Below, in pieces: positions 42,335-52,346 of a stretch of DNA of 64,000 nt. The notes below the pieces were generated by a model that saw only the letters and a program-made list of their open reading frames with translations, was not told the origin of the DNA and ran no database searches. This stretch comes from an uncultured Eubacterium sp. (GTDB lineage: Bacteria; Bacillota; Clostridia; Oscillospirales; Acutalibacteraceae), in contig NZ_CAMFQO010000007.1 of NCBI RefSeq assembly GCF_945980375.1, forward strand, positions 1 to 64,000, read 5' to 3'. Each line of letters starts with the position of its first letter. The first letter of the stretch is position 1. The translations under genes were made by a program, and so were the position numbers.

Positions 42335-42967
42335 TTATTTAGTACCGAAAATTCTGTCTCCCGCATCTCCGAGACCGGGAATAATGTAGCAATTTTCATT
42401 AAGCCTTTCATCAAGAGCAGCGCAGAAAATATCTACATCGGGATGTGCCTTTTTAAGAACCTCAAGACCTTCCGGAGCGGCAATAAGACACATAAAGCAA
42501 ATCTTACGCGGATTTCTCATTTTAATTTGAGAAATAGCATCAACGGCAGAACCTCCTGTTGCAAGCATTGGGTCAACAACAAAAACATCTCTTTTATCGA
42601 TATCTTTTGGGAGCTTGCAGTAATACTCAACAGGGGTGTGAGTTGTTTCATCGCGATAAAGACCGATGTGACCTACTCTTGCACTTGGGACCATCTTTAA
42701 GCAACCGTCAACCATACCCAATCCTGCACGAAGAATAGGAACAAACGCAAGCTTACGGCCTGCAAGCTGATTGCATTTTGCAATACCGCAAGGTGTTTCA
42801 ACCTCAACAGTTTCCATAGGCAAATCTCTTGTAGCCTCAAACATCATAAGCATAGAGATTTCGTTAACTAATTCTCTAAAATCCTTGGTGCTTGTCTCTT
42901 TGTTGCGGAGAATGCTCAACTTATGCTGAATAAGCGGATGATCAAAAATTACGACTTTTCTTTCCAT
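42335..42967 (-). CDS. upp: uracil phosphoribosyltransferase
   Basis: 210 aa; [25 protein letters not shown]. Confidence 0.95.
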   Translation of the reverse strand: MERKVVIFDHPLIQHKLSILRNKETSTKDFRELVNEISMLMMFEATRDLPMETVEVETPCGIAKCNQLAGRKLAFVPILRAGLGMVDGCLKMVPSARVGHIGLYRDETTHTPVEYYCKLPKDIDKRDVFVVDPMLATGGSAVDAISQIKMRNPRKICFMCLIAAPEGLEVLKKAHPDVDIFCAALDERLNENCYIIPGLGDAGDRIFGTK

Positions 42968-43055
42968 AAATTTACTCCTTTAGACAATTTTATCTATAAC
43001 ATAATATCAAAATCGGGTTTTGTTATCAATAATGGTTACATAATTGTAATAAATA

Positions 43056-45878
43056 TCAGTGCAAATATTTTTTAAGATACTGACCTGTGTAGGAGCCCTT
43101 AACTCTTGCAACCTCCTCAGGTGTACCGACAGCAACAATCTGTCCACCGCCGTTACCGCCTTCGGGGCCTAAGTCAATAATATGGTCACAGCATTTGATA
43201 ACATCAAGATTATGCTCAATAACAAGCACAGTGTTTCCGCCATCTACAAGCTTATTTAACACATCAAGAAGCTTTGACACATCGGCAGTGTGAAGTCCTG
43301 TTGTTGGCTCATCAAGGATATAAATTGTCTTGCCTGTCGAGCGCTTTGCAAGCTCTGTTGCAAGCTTAACCCTTTGTGCCTCACCGCCCGACAGAGTGGT
43401 GGCAGGCTGTCCAAGCTTAATATATCCAAGTCCTACATCGGAAAGAGTTTTAAGCTTTCGGGCAATTTTCGTGTGAGTTGAGAAAAACTCAAGAGCCTCG
43501 TCAACCGTCATTTCAAGAACATCGAAAATAGTTTTGCCCTTGAATTTTACATCAAGAGTTTCCCTGTTATATCTTTTGCCGCCGCAGACCTCGCACGGCA
43601 CATAAACATCGGCAAGAAAATGCATTTCGATTTTTACAATACCGTCGCCCTGACACGCCTCACATCTACCGCCCTTAACATTAAACGAAAACCTGTTTGG
43701 ACCGTAGCCCTTTGCCTTTGCGTCTGCTGTAGATGCATACAAATCACGAATATCATTAAACACTCCTGTATATGTTGCAGGATTTGAACGAGGAGTTCTG
43801 CCGATTGGCGACTGGTCAATATCAATAACCTTATCAAGAGCATCTACGCCCTTCATTGAAGAAAACTTACCTGTATGTTTTTTTGCGTGATTGAGTTCAT
43901 TGCACAGGTGCTTAAATACAATCTCATTAACCAACGACGATTTCCCCGAGCCCGAAACACCTGTTACTGCAACCAATTTGCCAAGAGGGATTTCCACATC
44001 AATATTTTTAAGATTGTTTTCTCTTGCGCCAAAAACGGTAATTTTTTTGCCGTTACCCTCTCTTCGTTTATCGGGAACGGATATTTTTCTTTTTCCGCTT
44101 AAATACTGACCTGTAATGCTTTCCTCACAATCCATAACCTCCTGCGGAGTTCCTGCTGCAATAAGATGTCCGCCGTGTACTCCGGCTCCGGGACCGATGT
44201 CAACAAGAAAATCTGCTGCTCTCATTGTGTCCTCGTCATGCTCAACAACAATCAGCGTATTGCCTAAATCCCTAAGGTGTCGCAATGTATCAAGCAGCTT
44301 ATCATTATCCCTTTGATGAAGTCCGATAGAAGGCTCATCAAGAATGTAAAGGACGCCCATAAGCGAGGAGCCTATCTGTGTTGCAAGACGAATACGCTGT
44401 GCCTCGCCGCCCGACAAGGTGCCCGACTCTCTTGCAAGGCAAAGATAATCCAAGCCAACGGAATTAAGAAACTTTAGCCTTTCTTTTATTTCCTTAATAA
44501 TCAGCTTTCCTATCATCTGCTCCTTTTCGGTGAGTACAAGATTGCTGATAAAATCAAGCTCATCAGCTACCGACATAGAGCAAAATTCATATATATTCTT
44601 GCCCCCGACGGTAACAGCCAATGCCTCTGCCTTTAGCCTTGAACCTTTACATTCGCTGCAGGTACATTCACGCATGGTTTCCTCTATTGCCGAGCGAGAG
44701 TAATCAGATGTAGTTTCGGTATATCTACGCTTTAGATTATTAATGATACCCTCAAATTCACTCAAGTATGTTCCACTGCCGTAAGATGTAACGCGTTTCA
44801 TCTTTAGCTTTTTGTCGCCCGTACCGTAGAGGATAGCATTCATTCCCTCATCATTAATCATTTCAACAGGCATATCAAGCGAAAAATTATACTCCTTTGC
44901 CAATGCGTCAAGATACATTCTTGCAATAGAGCTACCCTCTGCAACATTCCATCCGCTTGCCTTAATTGCACCTTGATTAATTGACATCTTTCTGTCGGGA
45001 ATTATGAGCTCGGGATCAATTTCCTTAAATGTACCAAGACCGTCACACTTTTTACAGGCACCGAACGGATTATTAAAGGAAAACATTCTCGGACTCATTT
45101 CATCAATAGATACACCATGCTCCGGACATGCGTAATTAAGAGAGAAAAGCTCCTCCTTTTCACCTACTATATCAACAAGCAATAAGCCGTTGCTTATTTT
45201 TGTAGCAGTTTCAACGCTGTCACTCAATCTTGACTGAATTCCATCCTTAATTACAAGGCGGTCTACAATAACCTCTATGTTATGCTTCTTTGTTTTTGAA
45301 AGCTTAATATCATCTTCAAGTTCAACAACCTCACCGTCTATACGGCATCTGACAAAGCCTTGCTTTCTTATATCGTTAATTTCCTTTACAAACTCCCCTT
45401 TTTTGCCTCTTGCAATTGGAGATAAAATTTGTATTTTTGTGCGTTCGGGCAAGTGCATAATCTTGTCGACTATTTGATCAACGGTTTGCTGAGTAATCTC
45501 TCTGCCGCAAACGGGACAATGAGCAACACCTATCCTTGCCCAAAGTAAACGAAGATAATCATATATTTCTGTTACGGTACCCACAGTAGAACGAGGATTC
45601 TTTGAGGTTGTTTTTTGGTCAATGGATATTGCAGGAGAAAGCCCCTCAATGTAATCAACATCAGGCTTGTCCATCTGTCCCAAAAACATACGCGCATATG
45701 ATGACAGGGATTCTACATATCTTCTCTGTCCCTCTGCATAAATGGTATCAAAAGCCAATGAGGATTTGCCCGAACCTGAAAGCCCGGTAAAAACCACAAG
45801 CTTATCCCTCGGGATTTCTATATCTATATTTTTAAGGTTATGCTCTCTTGCACCCTTAACAACAATGTTTTTTATCAT
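43056..45878 (-). CDS. uvrA: excinuclease ABC subunit A
   Basis: 940 aa; two Walker A sites, ABC signature LSGGEAQR twice, zinc-binding Cys pairs. Confidence 0.97.
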   Translation of the reverse strand: MIKNIVVKGAREHNLKNIDIEIPRDKLVVFTGLSGSGKSSLAFDTIYAEGQRRYVESLSSYARMFLGQMDKPDVDYIEGLSPAISIDQKTTSKNPRSTVGTVTEIYDYLRLLWARIGVAHCPVCGREITQQTVDQIVDKIMHLPERTKIQILSPIARGKKGEFVKEINDIRKQGFVRCRIDGEVVELEDDIKLSKTKKHNIEVIVDRLVIKDGIQSRLSDSVETATKISNGLLLVDIVGEKEELFSLNYACPEHGVSIDEMSPRMFSFNNPFGACKKCDGLGTFKEIDPELIIPDRKMSINQGAIKASGWNVAEGSSIARMYLDALAKEYNFSLDMPVEMINDEGMNAILYGTGDKKLKMKRVTSYGSGTYLSEFEGIINNLKRRYTETTSDYSRSAIEETMRECTCSECKGSRLKAEALAVTVGGKNIYEFCSMSVADELDFISNLVLTEKEQMIGKLIIKEIKERLKFLNSVGLDYLCLARESGTLSGGEAQRIRLATQIGSSLMGVLYILDEPSIGLHQRDNDKLLDTLRHLRDLGNTLIVVEHDEDTMRAADFLVDIGPGAGVHGGHLIAAGTPQEVMDCEESITGQYLSGKRKISVPDKRREGNGKKITVFGARENNLKNIDVEIPLGKLVAVTGVSGSGKSSLVNEIVFKHLCNELNHAKKHTGKFSSMKGVDALDKVIDIDQSPIGRTPRSNPATYTGVFNDIRDLYASTADAKAKGYGPNRFSFNVKGGRCEACQGDGIVKIEMHFLADVYVPCEVCGGKRYNRETLDVKFKGKTIFDVLEMTVDEALEFFSTHTKIARKLKTLSDVGLGYIKLGQPATTLSGGEAQRVKLATELAKRSTGKTIYILDEPTTGLHTADVSKLLDVLNKLVDGGNTVLVIEHNLDVIKCCDHIIDLGPEGGNGGGQIVAVGTPEEVARVKGSYTGQYLKKYLH

Positions 45879-45879
45879 A

Positions 45880-45915
45880 ATTACTCCTCATCACTAAATT
45901 ACTCCTCATCACTAA
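45880..45915. repeat. perfect 18-bp tandem duplication at uvrB/uvrA junction
   Basis: ATTACTCCTCATCACTAA at 45880-45897 and 45898-45915. Confidence 0.9.
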
Positions 45916-47857
45916 GCTCTTTAATCTTGTCACGAAGGAATGCGGCATGCTCAAATTCAAGCATTCTTGCGGCCTCCTTCATTTCACGCGTGAGCTTGTC
46001 AATTAATACTCTGCGTTCCTTTGCAGTCATTCGTCTATTCTTATCGTCAAGCACGTCCTTTGATGTAATTTCAATAACATCACGAACATCCTTTTTAATT
46101 GTCCTCGGAATAATATTATGCTCCGAATTGTACTGCTCTTGTATTTTTCTTCTTCTTTCGGTTTCGGTAATAGCTCTTTCCATAGAGGGAGTAACGCTGT
46201 CTGCATACATTATTACCTCACCGTTTTCATTTCGAGCAGCACGGCCGATAGTCTGAACAAGTGAGGTTTCGGAACGAAGAAATCCCTCTTTATCGGCATC
46301 AAGAATTGCAACAAGCGATACCTCGGGAATATCAAGTCCCTCACGCAAAAGGTTAATACCAACCAACACATCAAAATTACCGAGACGCAAATCACGAATA
46401 ATCTCCATTCTTTCAATGGTATCAACATCGTGATGCATATATCTTACCTTAACATCAAAGCCTTCAAGATAAGCAGTTAAATCCTCTGCCATTTTCTTTG
46501 TAAGAGTGGTTACAAGCACCCTTTCACCACGAGATGTTCTAATGTTAATTTCAGACAATAGGTCGTCCATTTGGTCATCTGTAGGCTTAACCGTGATAAC
46601 CGGGTCAAGCAAGCCTGTCGGCCTGATAACCTGCTCAACTATTTGAGTTGATACATTCTTTTCAAAATCACCCGGAGTTGCAGAGGTAAATATTACCTGA
46701 TTAATTTTTCCGTAAAACTCATCAAACTTTAACGGTCTGTTGTCATATGCAGACGGCAATCTAAAGCCGTAATCAATAAGACTTTGCTTTCTTGAGCGGT
46801 CTCCGCCGAACATCCCCCTGACCTGCGGAAGCATAACATGGCTTTCATCAACAAACAAAAGAAAATCATCGGGAAAATAATCAATAAGAGTAAACGGGGC
46901 CTCACCGGGCTTGCGATCGCTCATTATTCTTGAATAGTTTTCTATGCCCTTACAAAAGCCTGTTTCCTCAAGCATTTCAATATCGTTCATTGTGCGCTCC
47001 TTTATACGCTGTGCCTCAAGGAGCTTTCCGTTTTCTTCAAAATAAGCAACACGTTCAACCATTTCATCATATATCTGCTTGAGAGCCTTTTTAAGCTTTT
47101 CCGGTCCAACAACATAATGAGATGCAGGGTAGATAACACAAGAGCTTAACACGCCCTCAACCTTACCTGTTAAGGGGTTAATTTCGCATATCCTGTCTAT
47201 TTCATCACCAAAGAATTCAACTCTGACCGCACTGCCGCTGCTGCCTGCCGGATATATCTCTACCGTATCACCACGTACTCTGAATTTGTTACGAACAAAG
47301 TTTATATCATTTCGTTCGTATTGAATTTCAACAAGCTTGTGTATTAATTCATCTCTGTCCTTTTGCATACCGGGGCGCAGAGAAACAACCATCTTTTTAT
47401 AGTCAAGAGGGTCACCGATAGAATATATACACGATACGGAAGTAACAATAATAACATCACGCCGCTCTGACAACGCCGCAGTTGCACTGTGGCGAAGCTT
47501 GTCTATTTCATCATTAATAGAGCTGTCCTTTTCGATATAGGTATCGGTTGTAGGCACATATGCCTCCGGCTGATAGTAATCATAATAGGACACAAAGTAT
47601 TCAACGGCATTATCGGGAAAAAACTCCTTAAACTCGGAGCACAGCTGTGCCGCAAGAGTTTTGTTATGAGCAAGCACAAGTGTGGGCTTATTCACTCTTT
47701 CAATGATATTTGCCATTGTAAAGGTTTTACCCGAACCGGTAACACCCATAAGAGTCTGCTCCCTATCACCATGCAAAACGCCTTCGACAAGGGCATCAAT
47801 GGCTTGAGGTTGGTCGCCTGTCGGCTTAAATTTACTAACTAATTTGAACTTATCCAT
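45899..47857 (-). CDS. uvrB: excinuclease ABC subunit B
   Basis: ORF to 47863; [28 protein letters not shown]-terminal UVR motif. Confidence 0.97.
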   Translation of the reverse strand: MDKFKLVSKFKPTGDQPQAIDALVEGVLHGDREQTLMGVTGSGKTFTMANIIERVNKPTLVLAHNKTLAAQLCSEFKEFFPDNAVEYFVSYYDYYQPEAYVPTTDTYIEKDSSINDEIDKLRHSATAALSERRDVIIVTSVSCIYSIGDPLDYKKMVVSLRPGMQKDRDELIHKLVEIQYERNDINFVRNKFRVRGDTVEIYPAGSSGSAVRVEFFGDEIDRICEINPLTGKVEGVLSSCVIYPASHYVVGPEKLKKALKQIYDEMVERVAYFEENGKLLEAQRIKERTMNDIEMLEETGFCKGIENYSRIMSDRKPGEAPFTLIDYFPDDFLLFVDESHVMLPQVRGMFGGDRSRKQSLIDYGFRLPSAYDNRPLKFDEFYGKINQVIFTSATPGDFEKNVSTQIVEQVIRPTGLLDPVITVKPTDDQMDDLLSEINIRTSRGERVLVTTLTKKMAEDLTAYLEGFDVKVRYMHHDVDTIERMEIIRDLRLGNFDVLVGINLLREGLDIPEVSLVAILDADKEGFLRSETSLVQTIGRAARNENGEVIMYADSVTPSMERAITETERRRKIQEQYNSEHNIIPRTIKKDVRDVIEITSKDVLDDKNRRMTAKERRVLIDKLTREMKEAARMLEFEHAAFLRDKIKELSDEE

Positions 47858-48033
47858 ATGCAAATCTTTTCCTAAAAAACAATAATCAATATATTATACA
47901 ACAAATGTACGGGATTATCAAGTGTTGCTTACTGTGAAATACTGCTATTTTTATAAAAAAGTATATTGTATAAAGATATATTTTTTGCTATAATATAATT
48001 TATAAAAAAATCTTTACTAAAAGGGTGATATAT

Positions 48034-49371
48034 ATGGCAAACAAACAAATTCTGTTTTGCGGAACAAACGAGGAGTTTTTATCTCCGGAGTGCATCAAGG
48101 ATGCAGATGACGGCAACAGAGGTGTTGCATTCCGTATTCCAAGCTTAGTTAACGCAGGAGGTACACTTGTTGCTGCAATTGACAATGCATATGTACCTAC
48201 AGATTGGGGTTACATAGAAATAGGAATAAGAACAAGCAACGATGACGGAAAAACATGGACACCGCTAAAATCCATTGCTACTCCGCCTGCAAGAGTAATT
48301 AACAGCGACAAGGAAAACACCGCTACTGCCTTTTACATTGACCCATGTATGACAGTTGCTCCAAACGGCGATATAGTTATGCTTGTAACCTACTATCCTG
48401 AATCAAAGGGATTGTTCAATAAAAAGATGATGGATAAAGGTAAGCTTGCCTATGCAAGCTTTGACGGACAGACTGTACCCCTTATTTATGACAGGGACGG
48501 AAGCTTTTACTATGTGCTAAACAATGGTAAGGTGCTTGACAAAAACAAAAAGTCAACACCGTACACAGTTAATTTTACCGACGGTGAGCTTTACAAGGAC
48601 AGCGAATATGTAGGCAACATCTTCCTTAACGGTGCCAAGGGCAAGGCTGTTGACGGCAATGCCAAAACCACCTACGGTGCACCGCTTAAGGCAGTTAAGC
48701 GAAACTATGTATTTATGCTTAAAAGCTCTGACAAGGGCAAAACATGGTCAAAGCCGGTTGACATCACAGGCAGTATTCTCAATCAAAAGAAGGACGGATT
48801 TTTCCTCGGCGTTGCACCCGGCAGTGCATTAACCACCAAAAACGGAAGAATGTTATTCCCTCTTTATACACTCAACGGTACCGTATGTGTATATTCCGAT
48901 GACAACGGCGAAACATGGAGAAGAAACGAAAATATAACCTTCACGCCAAACATTGACGAGTGGACATTGGCAGAAGGTCCCGAGGGAGTATTGTACTCAT
49001 TTTCAAGGGCAAAGGGCTACAAAAAAACTCCTGCCGCAATTTCTCGCGACAACGGTATTACCTGGGAAAAGACAAAGAAGGCACCGTTCAAGGCTCCTAA
49101 ATGCCAAAAGAACTGTCTTGTTATAGGTGACAGAATATTTGTATCTCATCCGTCCAAAAAAGGCAGACACGACGGCGTTATCTCCGTAGGTACATTTGAC
49201 TACGACAAAAAAGGCAAATGCAAAGGCATCAAGTGGTCTAAGGACGATATAAAAATTAACGAAGGCTTTTATGCATACAGCTGTATGACAAGGATTAACG
49301 ACAACACTATCGGTGTACTGTACGAGGATCAGCCAAGCTCACACATTGCATTTGAAACCTTTAATGTATAA
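48034..49371 (+). CDS. GH33-type sialidase (exo-alpha-sialidase) lacking a signal peptide
   Basis: ORF 48025-49371; FRIPSL arginine motif, four Asp boxes (SNDDGKTW, SSDKGKTW, YSDDNGETW, SRDNGITW), YSCMTRINDNTIGVLYED near C-terminus; N-terminus MANKQILFCGTNEEF not hydrophobic. Confidence 0.85.
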   Translation: MANKQILFCGTNEEFLSPECIKDADDGNRGVAFRIPSLVNAGGTLVAAIDNAYVPTDWGYIEIGIRTSNDDGKTWTPLKSIATPPARVINSDKENTATAFYIDPCMTVAPNGDIVMLVTYYPESKGLFNKKMMDKGKLAYASFDGQTVPLIYDRDGSFYYVLNNGKVLDKNKKSTPYTVNFTDGELYKDSEYVGNIFLNGAKGKAVDGNAKTTYGAPLKAVKRNYVFMLKSSDKGKTWSKPVDITGSILNQKKDGFFLGVAPGSALTTKNGRMLFPLYTLNGTVCVYSDDNGETWRRNENITFTPNIDEWTLAEGPEGVLYSFSRAKGYKKTPAAISRDNGITWEKTKKAPFKAPKCQKNCLVIGDRIFVSHPSKKGRHDGVISVGTFDYDKKGKCKGIKWSKDDIKINEGFYAYSCMTRINDNTIGVLYEDQPSSHIAFETFNV

Positions 49372-49391
49372 AAAAGGAGAATCAACGCATT

Positions 49392-50732
49392 ATGGCTGAC
49401 AAGCTATATAAAAACAAAAAACATCTGACATCATTTCAGCTAATAATATTTGGATTTGCAGGTGTTATTCTGCTTGGGGCATTTTTGCTGATGCTACCAA
49501 TCTCCTCGGCTCAAAAAGTTGTAACTCCTTTTAATGAAGCTTTGTTCACATCAACATCGGCAGTATGTGTTACAGGTCTTGTTGTACATGATACCGGTAG
49601 CTATTGGTCTGTATTCGGTCAGGCAATTATACTTGTTTTGATACAAATCGGCGGACTTGGAGTAGTAACGGTTGCGGCTTCGTTTGCAATGCTTGCCGGC
49701 AGAAGAATATCCCTTTTACAAAGAAGCACAATGCAGGATGCAATTTCTGCCCCAAAGGTTGGCGGTATTGTTAAGCTGACAAGATTTATTCTTTTCGGAA
49801 CATTCATTGTTGAGAGTATAGGCGCCATATCACTGATGCCTGTATTCTGCAAGCAATTCGGGCCGAAAGGAATTTGGCTTTCCGTGTTCCATTCCATATC
49901 AGCCTTTTGTAATGCTGGCTTTGATATTTTGGGCACTGAACAAAGCCCATATCAATCCTTTACAGGCTTTAACACAAATCCTCTGCTTAACATTGTTATC
50001 ATGCTTTTAATAATAATCGGAGGTATTGGTTTTTTAACCTGGGATGATATTTGTACTAAGAAGCTTAGGATAAAAAAATACAGAATGCAAAGCAAGATTA
50101 TTCTTGTTACATCTGCGATATTAATTATCCTTCCGGCTATATATTTTTATTTCTTTGATTTCAACGATGTAAGTGCCGAAAAAAAGGTTTTTCTTGCAAT
50201 GTTTCAATCAGTTACCACAAGAACTGCCGGCTTCAACACAGCTGATTTAACCGCTATGTCAAAGCCCTCTCAGGCAATTATGATTGCTCTTATGCTTATC
50301 GGCGGTTCTCCGGGCTCAACTGCCGGCGGACTTAAAACAACAACAATAGCTGTGCTGATATTAAACGCAATAGCAACCTTTAGGCGACGCGAGGATGTTA
50401 CTGCTTTTGGAAGAAGATTTGACAATTCTGCGGTTAAAAATGCGTCAACAATCGCAATAATGTATTTTGTATTATTCTATTTCGGCGGAATTGCAATAAG
50501 TACAATAGAGAAAATACCTCTTGCCGATTGCTTGTTTGAATCAGCCTCTGCAATCGGTACAGTCGGCTTATCACTTGGGCTAACTCCTACACTCCATCCT
50601 GCGTCACAGGGTATTATTATTGTACTTATGTTCCTTGGCAGAGTGGGAGGCTTAACACTTATTTATGCCGCACTTTCAGGTACTAAAAAAATTAATGCAA
50701 AGCTACCGCTTGATAAAATTACAGTAGGATAA
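49392..50732 (+). CDS. TrkH/KtrB-family potassium transporter subunit
   Basis: 446 aa; SAVCVTGLVVHDTG filter, GGSPGSTAGGLKTTT. Confidence 0.92.
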   Translation: MADKLYKNKKHLTSFQLIIFGFAGVILLGAFLLMLPISSAQKVVTPFNEALFTSTSAVCVTGLVVHDTGSYWSVFGQAIILVLIQIGGLGVVTVAASFAMLAGRRISLLQRSTMQDAISAPKVGGIVKLTRFILFGTFIVESIGAISLMPVFCKQFGPKGIWLSVFHSISAFCNAGFDILGTEQSPYQSFTGFNTNPLLNIVIMLLIIIGGIGFLTWDDICTKKLRIKKYRMQSKIILVTSAILIILPAIYFYFFDFNDVSAEKKVFLAMFQSVTTRTAGFNTADLTAMSKPSQAIMIALMLIGGSPGSTAGGLKTTTIAVLILNAIATFRRREDVTAFGRRFDNSAVKNASTIAIMYFVLFYFGGIAISTIEKIPLADCLFESASAIGTVGLSLGLTPTLHPASQGIIIVLMFLGRVGGLTLIYAALSGTKKINAKLPLDKITVG

Positions 50733-50753
50733 CGCACACTAAAGGAGAACAAA

Positions 50754-51401
50754 ATGAAAAGTGTACTATTAATTGGATTAGGCTTATTCGGCAAGCATAT
50801 AGCAACCGAGCTTAACAGACTCGATCACGAGATTATGGCTGTTGATCAAAACGAGGACAGGGTTAACGAGGTTTTACCGATTGTTACAAGTGCTCAAATC
50901 GGAGACAGCACAAATGTTGATTTCCTAAAATCATTGGGCATCAAAAATTTTGATGTATGTATTGTAGCAATGTCGGGCAATTTCCAAAACTCACTTGAAA
51001 CCACATCGCTACTAAAGGAGCTCGGTGCAAGCTGTGTTGTATCTGCCGCAAAACGAGATGTGCAGGAAAAATTCTTGCTCCGTAACGGTGCCGACGAGGT
51101 TGTATATCCCGAAAAGCAAATGGCAAGATGGACGGCTATGCGATACACGGCAGACCATATTCTTGATTTTATTGAGATTGATGATGAGCACGCAATTTTC
51201 GAAATCCAGATGCCGAAAGAATGGAACGGCAAAACAATCGGCCAGCTTGATGTCAGAAAAAAATACAACATCAATATTTTGGCAATCAAGGAAAATGGCA
51301 GAATGAATATGTCAATATCACCTGACACATATCTTTCTGCAAGCAAAAGCTTACTTGTTCTCGGTGATTACAAATCATTGCACAAATGCTTTCATATATA
51401 A
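50754..51401 (+). CDS. TrkA/KtrA-family K+ uptake regulatory protein (single RCK)
   Basis: 215 aa; N-terminal Rossmann SVLLIGLGLFGKHIATEL plus TrkA-C. Confidence 0.92.
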   Translation: MKSVLLIGLGLFGKHIATELNRLDHEIMAVDQNEDRVNEVLPIVTSAQIGDSTNVDFLKSLGIKNFDVCIVAMSGNFQNSLETTSLLKELGASCVVSAAKRDVQEKFLLRNGADEVVYPEKQMARWTAMRYTADHILDFIEIDDEHAIFEIQMPKEWNGKTIGQLDVRKKYNINILAIKENGRMNMSISPDTYLSASKSLLVLGDYKSLHKCFHI

Positions 51402-51409
51402 AACACCAA

Positions 51410-51440
51410 AGCGGGCTGAAGGAATTTTCAACCCGCTTTT
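51410..51440 (+). terminator. terminator of ktrBA-like operon
   Basis: AGCGGGcTGAAggaattTTCAaCCCGCTTTT. Confidence 0.7.
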
Positions 51441-51474
51441 ATTAAAGAAAAAAGACGGTAAAAACCGTCTTTTT

Positions 51475-51567
51475 TGGCGGAGAGCAAGGGATTCGAACCC
51501 TCGGATACCTTTGAAAGCATCACACGATTTCCAATCGTGCTCCTTCGGCCAGCTCGGACAACTCTCC
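51475..51567 (-). tRNA. tRNA-Ser (anticodon GGA)
   Basis: Reverse strand GGAGAGTTGTCCGAG...CGATTGGAAATCG...GGGTTCGAATCCC...CTCTCCGCCA; class II; followed by hairpin AAAGACGG..CCGTCTTT. Confidence 0.95.
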
Positions 51568-51670
51568 AAATAATTACCTGCATATTATAACCTATAAAAA
51601 TATAAATTGCAAGTAAAAAATTAATATGTTATAATGTTTTTGATAAAATACATTTTGGGAGGATGTTTTT

Positions 51671-52000
51671 ATGAAAAACAAAAAATCAACAATACTGTTT
51701 ATAGTTTTTTCCGTAATAATATTCATTGCAAGTGCGACAACTACAGGAGTTGCAATTAAGGCAGGCAACGATTACAAGGGTGCCGCAGCAGCGATAGAAT
51801 TATATAAAAATTCTGAGTTTAATTTTGGACCTGCTAACCTAACTGCTCAAACAGATTCTGCAAGAGAAAACGCAGAGCAGTATAAAAAGACCTTCAAGAA
51901 ATTCTTTGCAATTTCCCTTTTGCTGTATCTTGCATTAATCGTTATGCTTGTATTGATATACATTAACACCGTTAGCCTAACAGTATTCGAACATAATTAG
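51671..52000 (+). CDS. small two-TM membrane protein, function unknown
   Basis: 109 aa; two hydrophobic segments; SD gggagg. Confidence 0.6.
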   Translation: MKNKKSTILFIVFSVIIFIASATTTGVAIKAGNDYKGAAAAIELYKNSEFNFGPANLTAQTDSARENAEQYKKTFKKFFAISLLLYLALIVMLVLIYINTVSLTVFEHN

Positions 52001-52107
52001 GTTTATATTAACAAATTTACGATTATACTGCGTTAATTTTTAATTGAATACGCAAGTATGCAATTAAAAATATGCCTTGTCTAATTAAAAATTTGTTTAA
52101 TATAAAC
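52001..52107. repeat. long inverted repeat / extended hairpin 1
   Basis: GTTTATATTAACAAATTT (52001-52018) pairs with AAATTTGTTTAATATAAAC (52089-52107); nested TTTTTAATTG-A-ATAC-GCAA-GTAT-G-CAATTAAAAA. Confidence 0.7.
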
Positions 52108-52116
52108 TGCTACGCA

Positions 52117-52224
52117 CCTAAAGTGAGTTAGTTTGTGTAGCTGTCGTCATTTCTTTGACGAAGTTATACTGCCGTATATCAAGGCAAAAAATGGCGACAG
52201 ATACCATAATTACCTTACTTTAGG
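52117..52224. repeat. long inverted repeat / extended hairpin 2
   Basis: CCTAAAGTGAG...CTTACTTTAGG outer arms, CTGTCGTCATTT...AAATGGCGACAG, CTTTGA...TCAAGG, TATAC-TGCC-GTATA apex. Confidence 0.75.
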
Positions 52225-52306
52225 CTATTAGGTTCGGATGCTATTAGGCTAAGGCAACTGAATTGGAAGAAGAAACAAAAAAGCAGGAATAACCGCACAT
52301 AATGTA

Positions 52307-52333
52307 AAAGGCAGTTCAACCGAACTGCCTTTT
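52307..52333. terminator. bidirectional hairpin terminator
   Basis: AAAGGCAGTTC-aac-CGAACTGCCTTTT. Confidence 0.75.
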
Positions 52334-52346
52334 TTATTATACTTAA

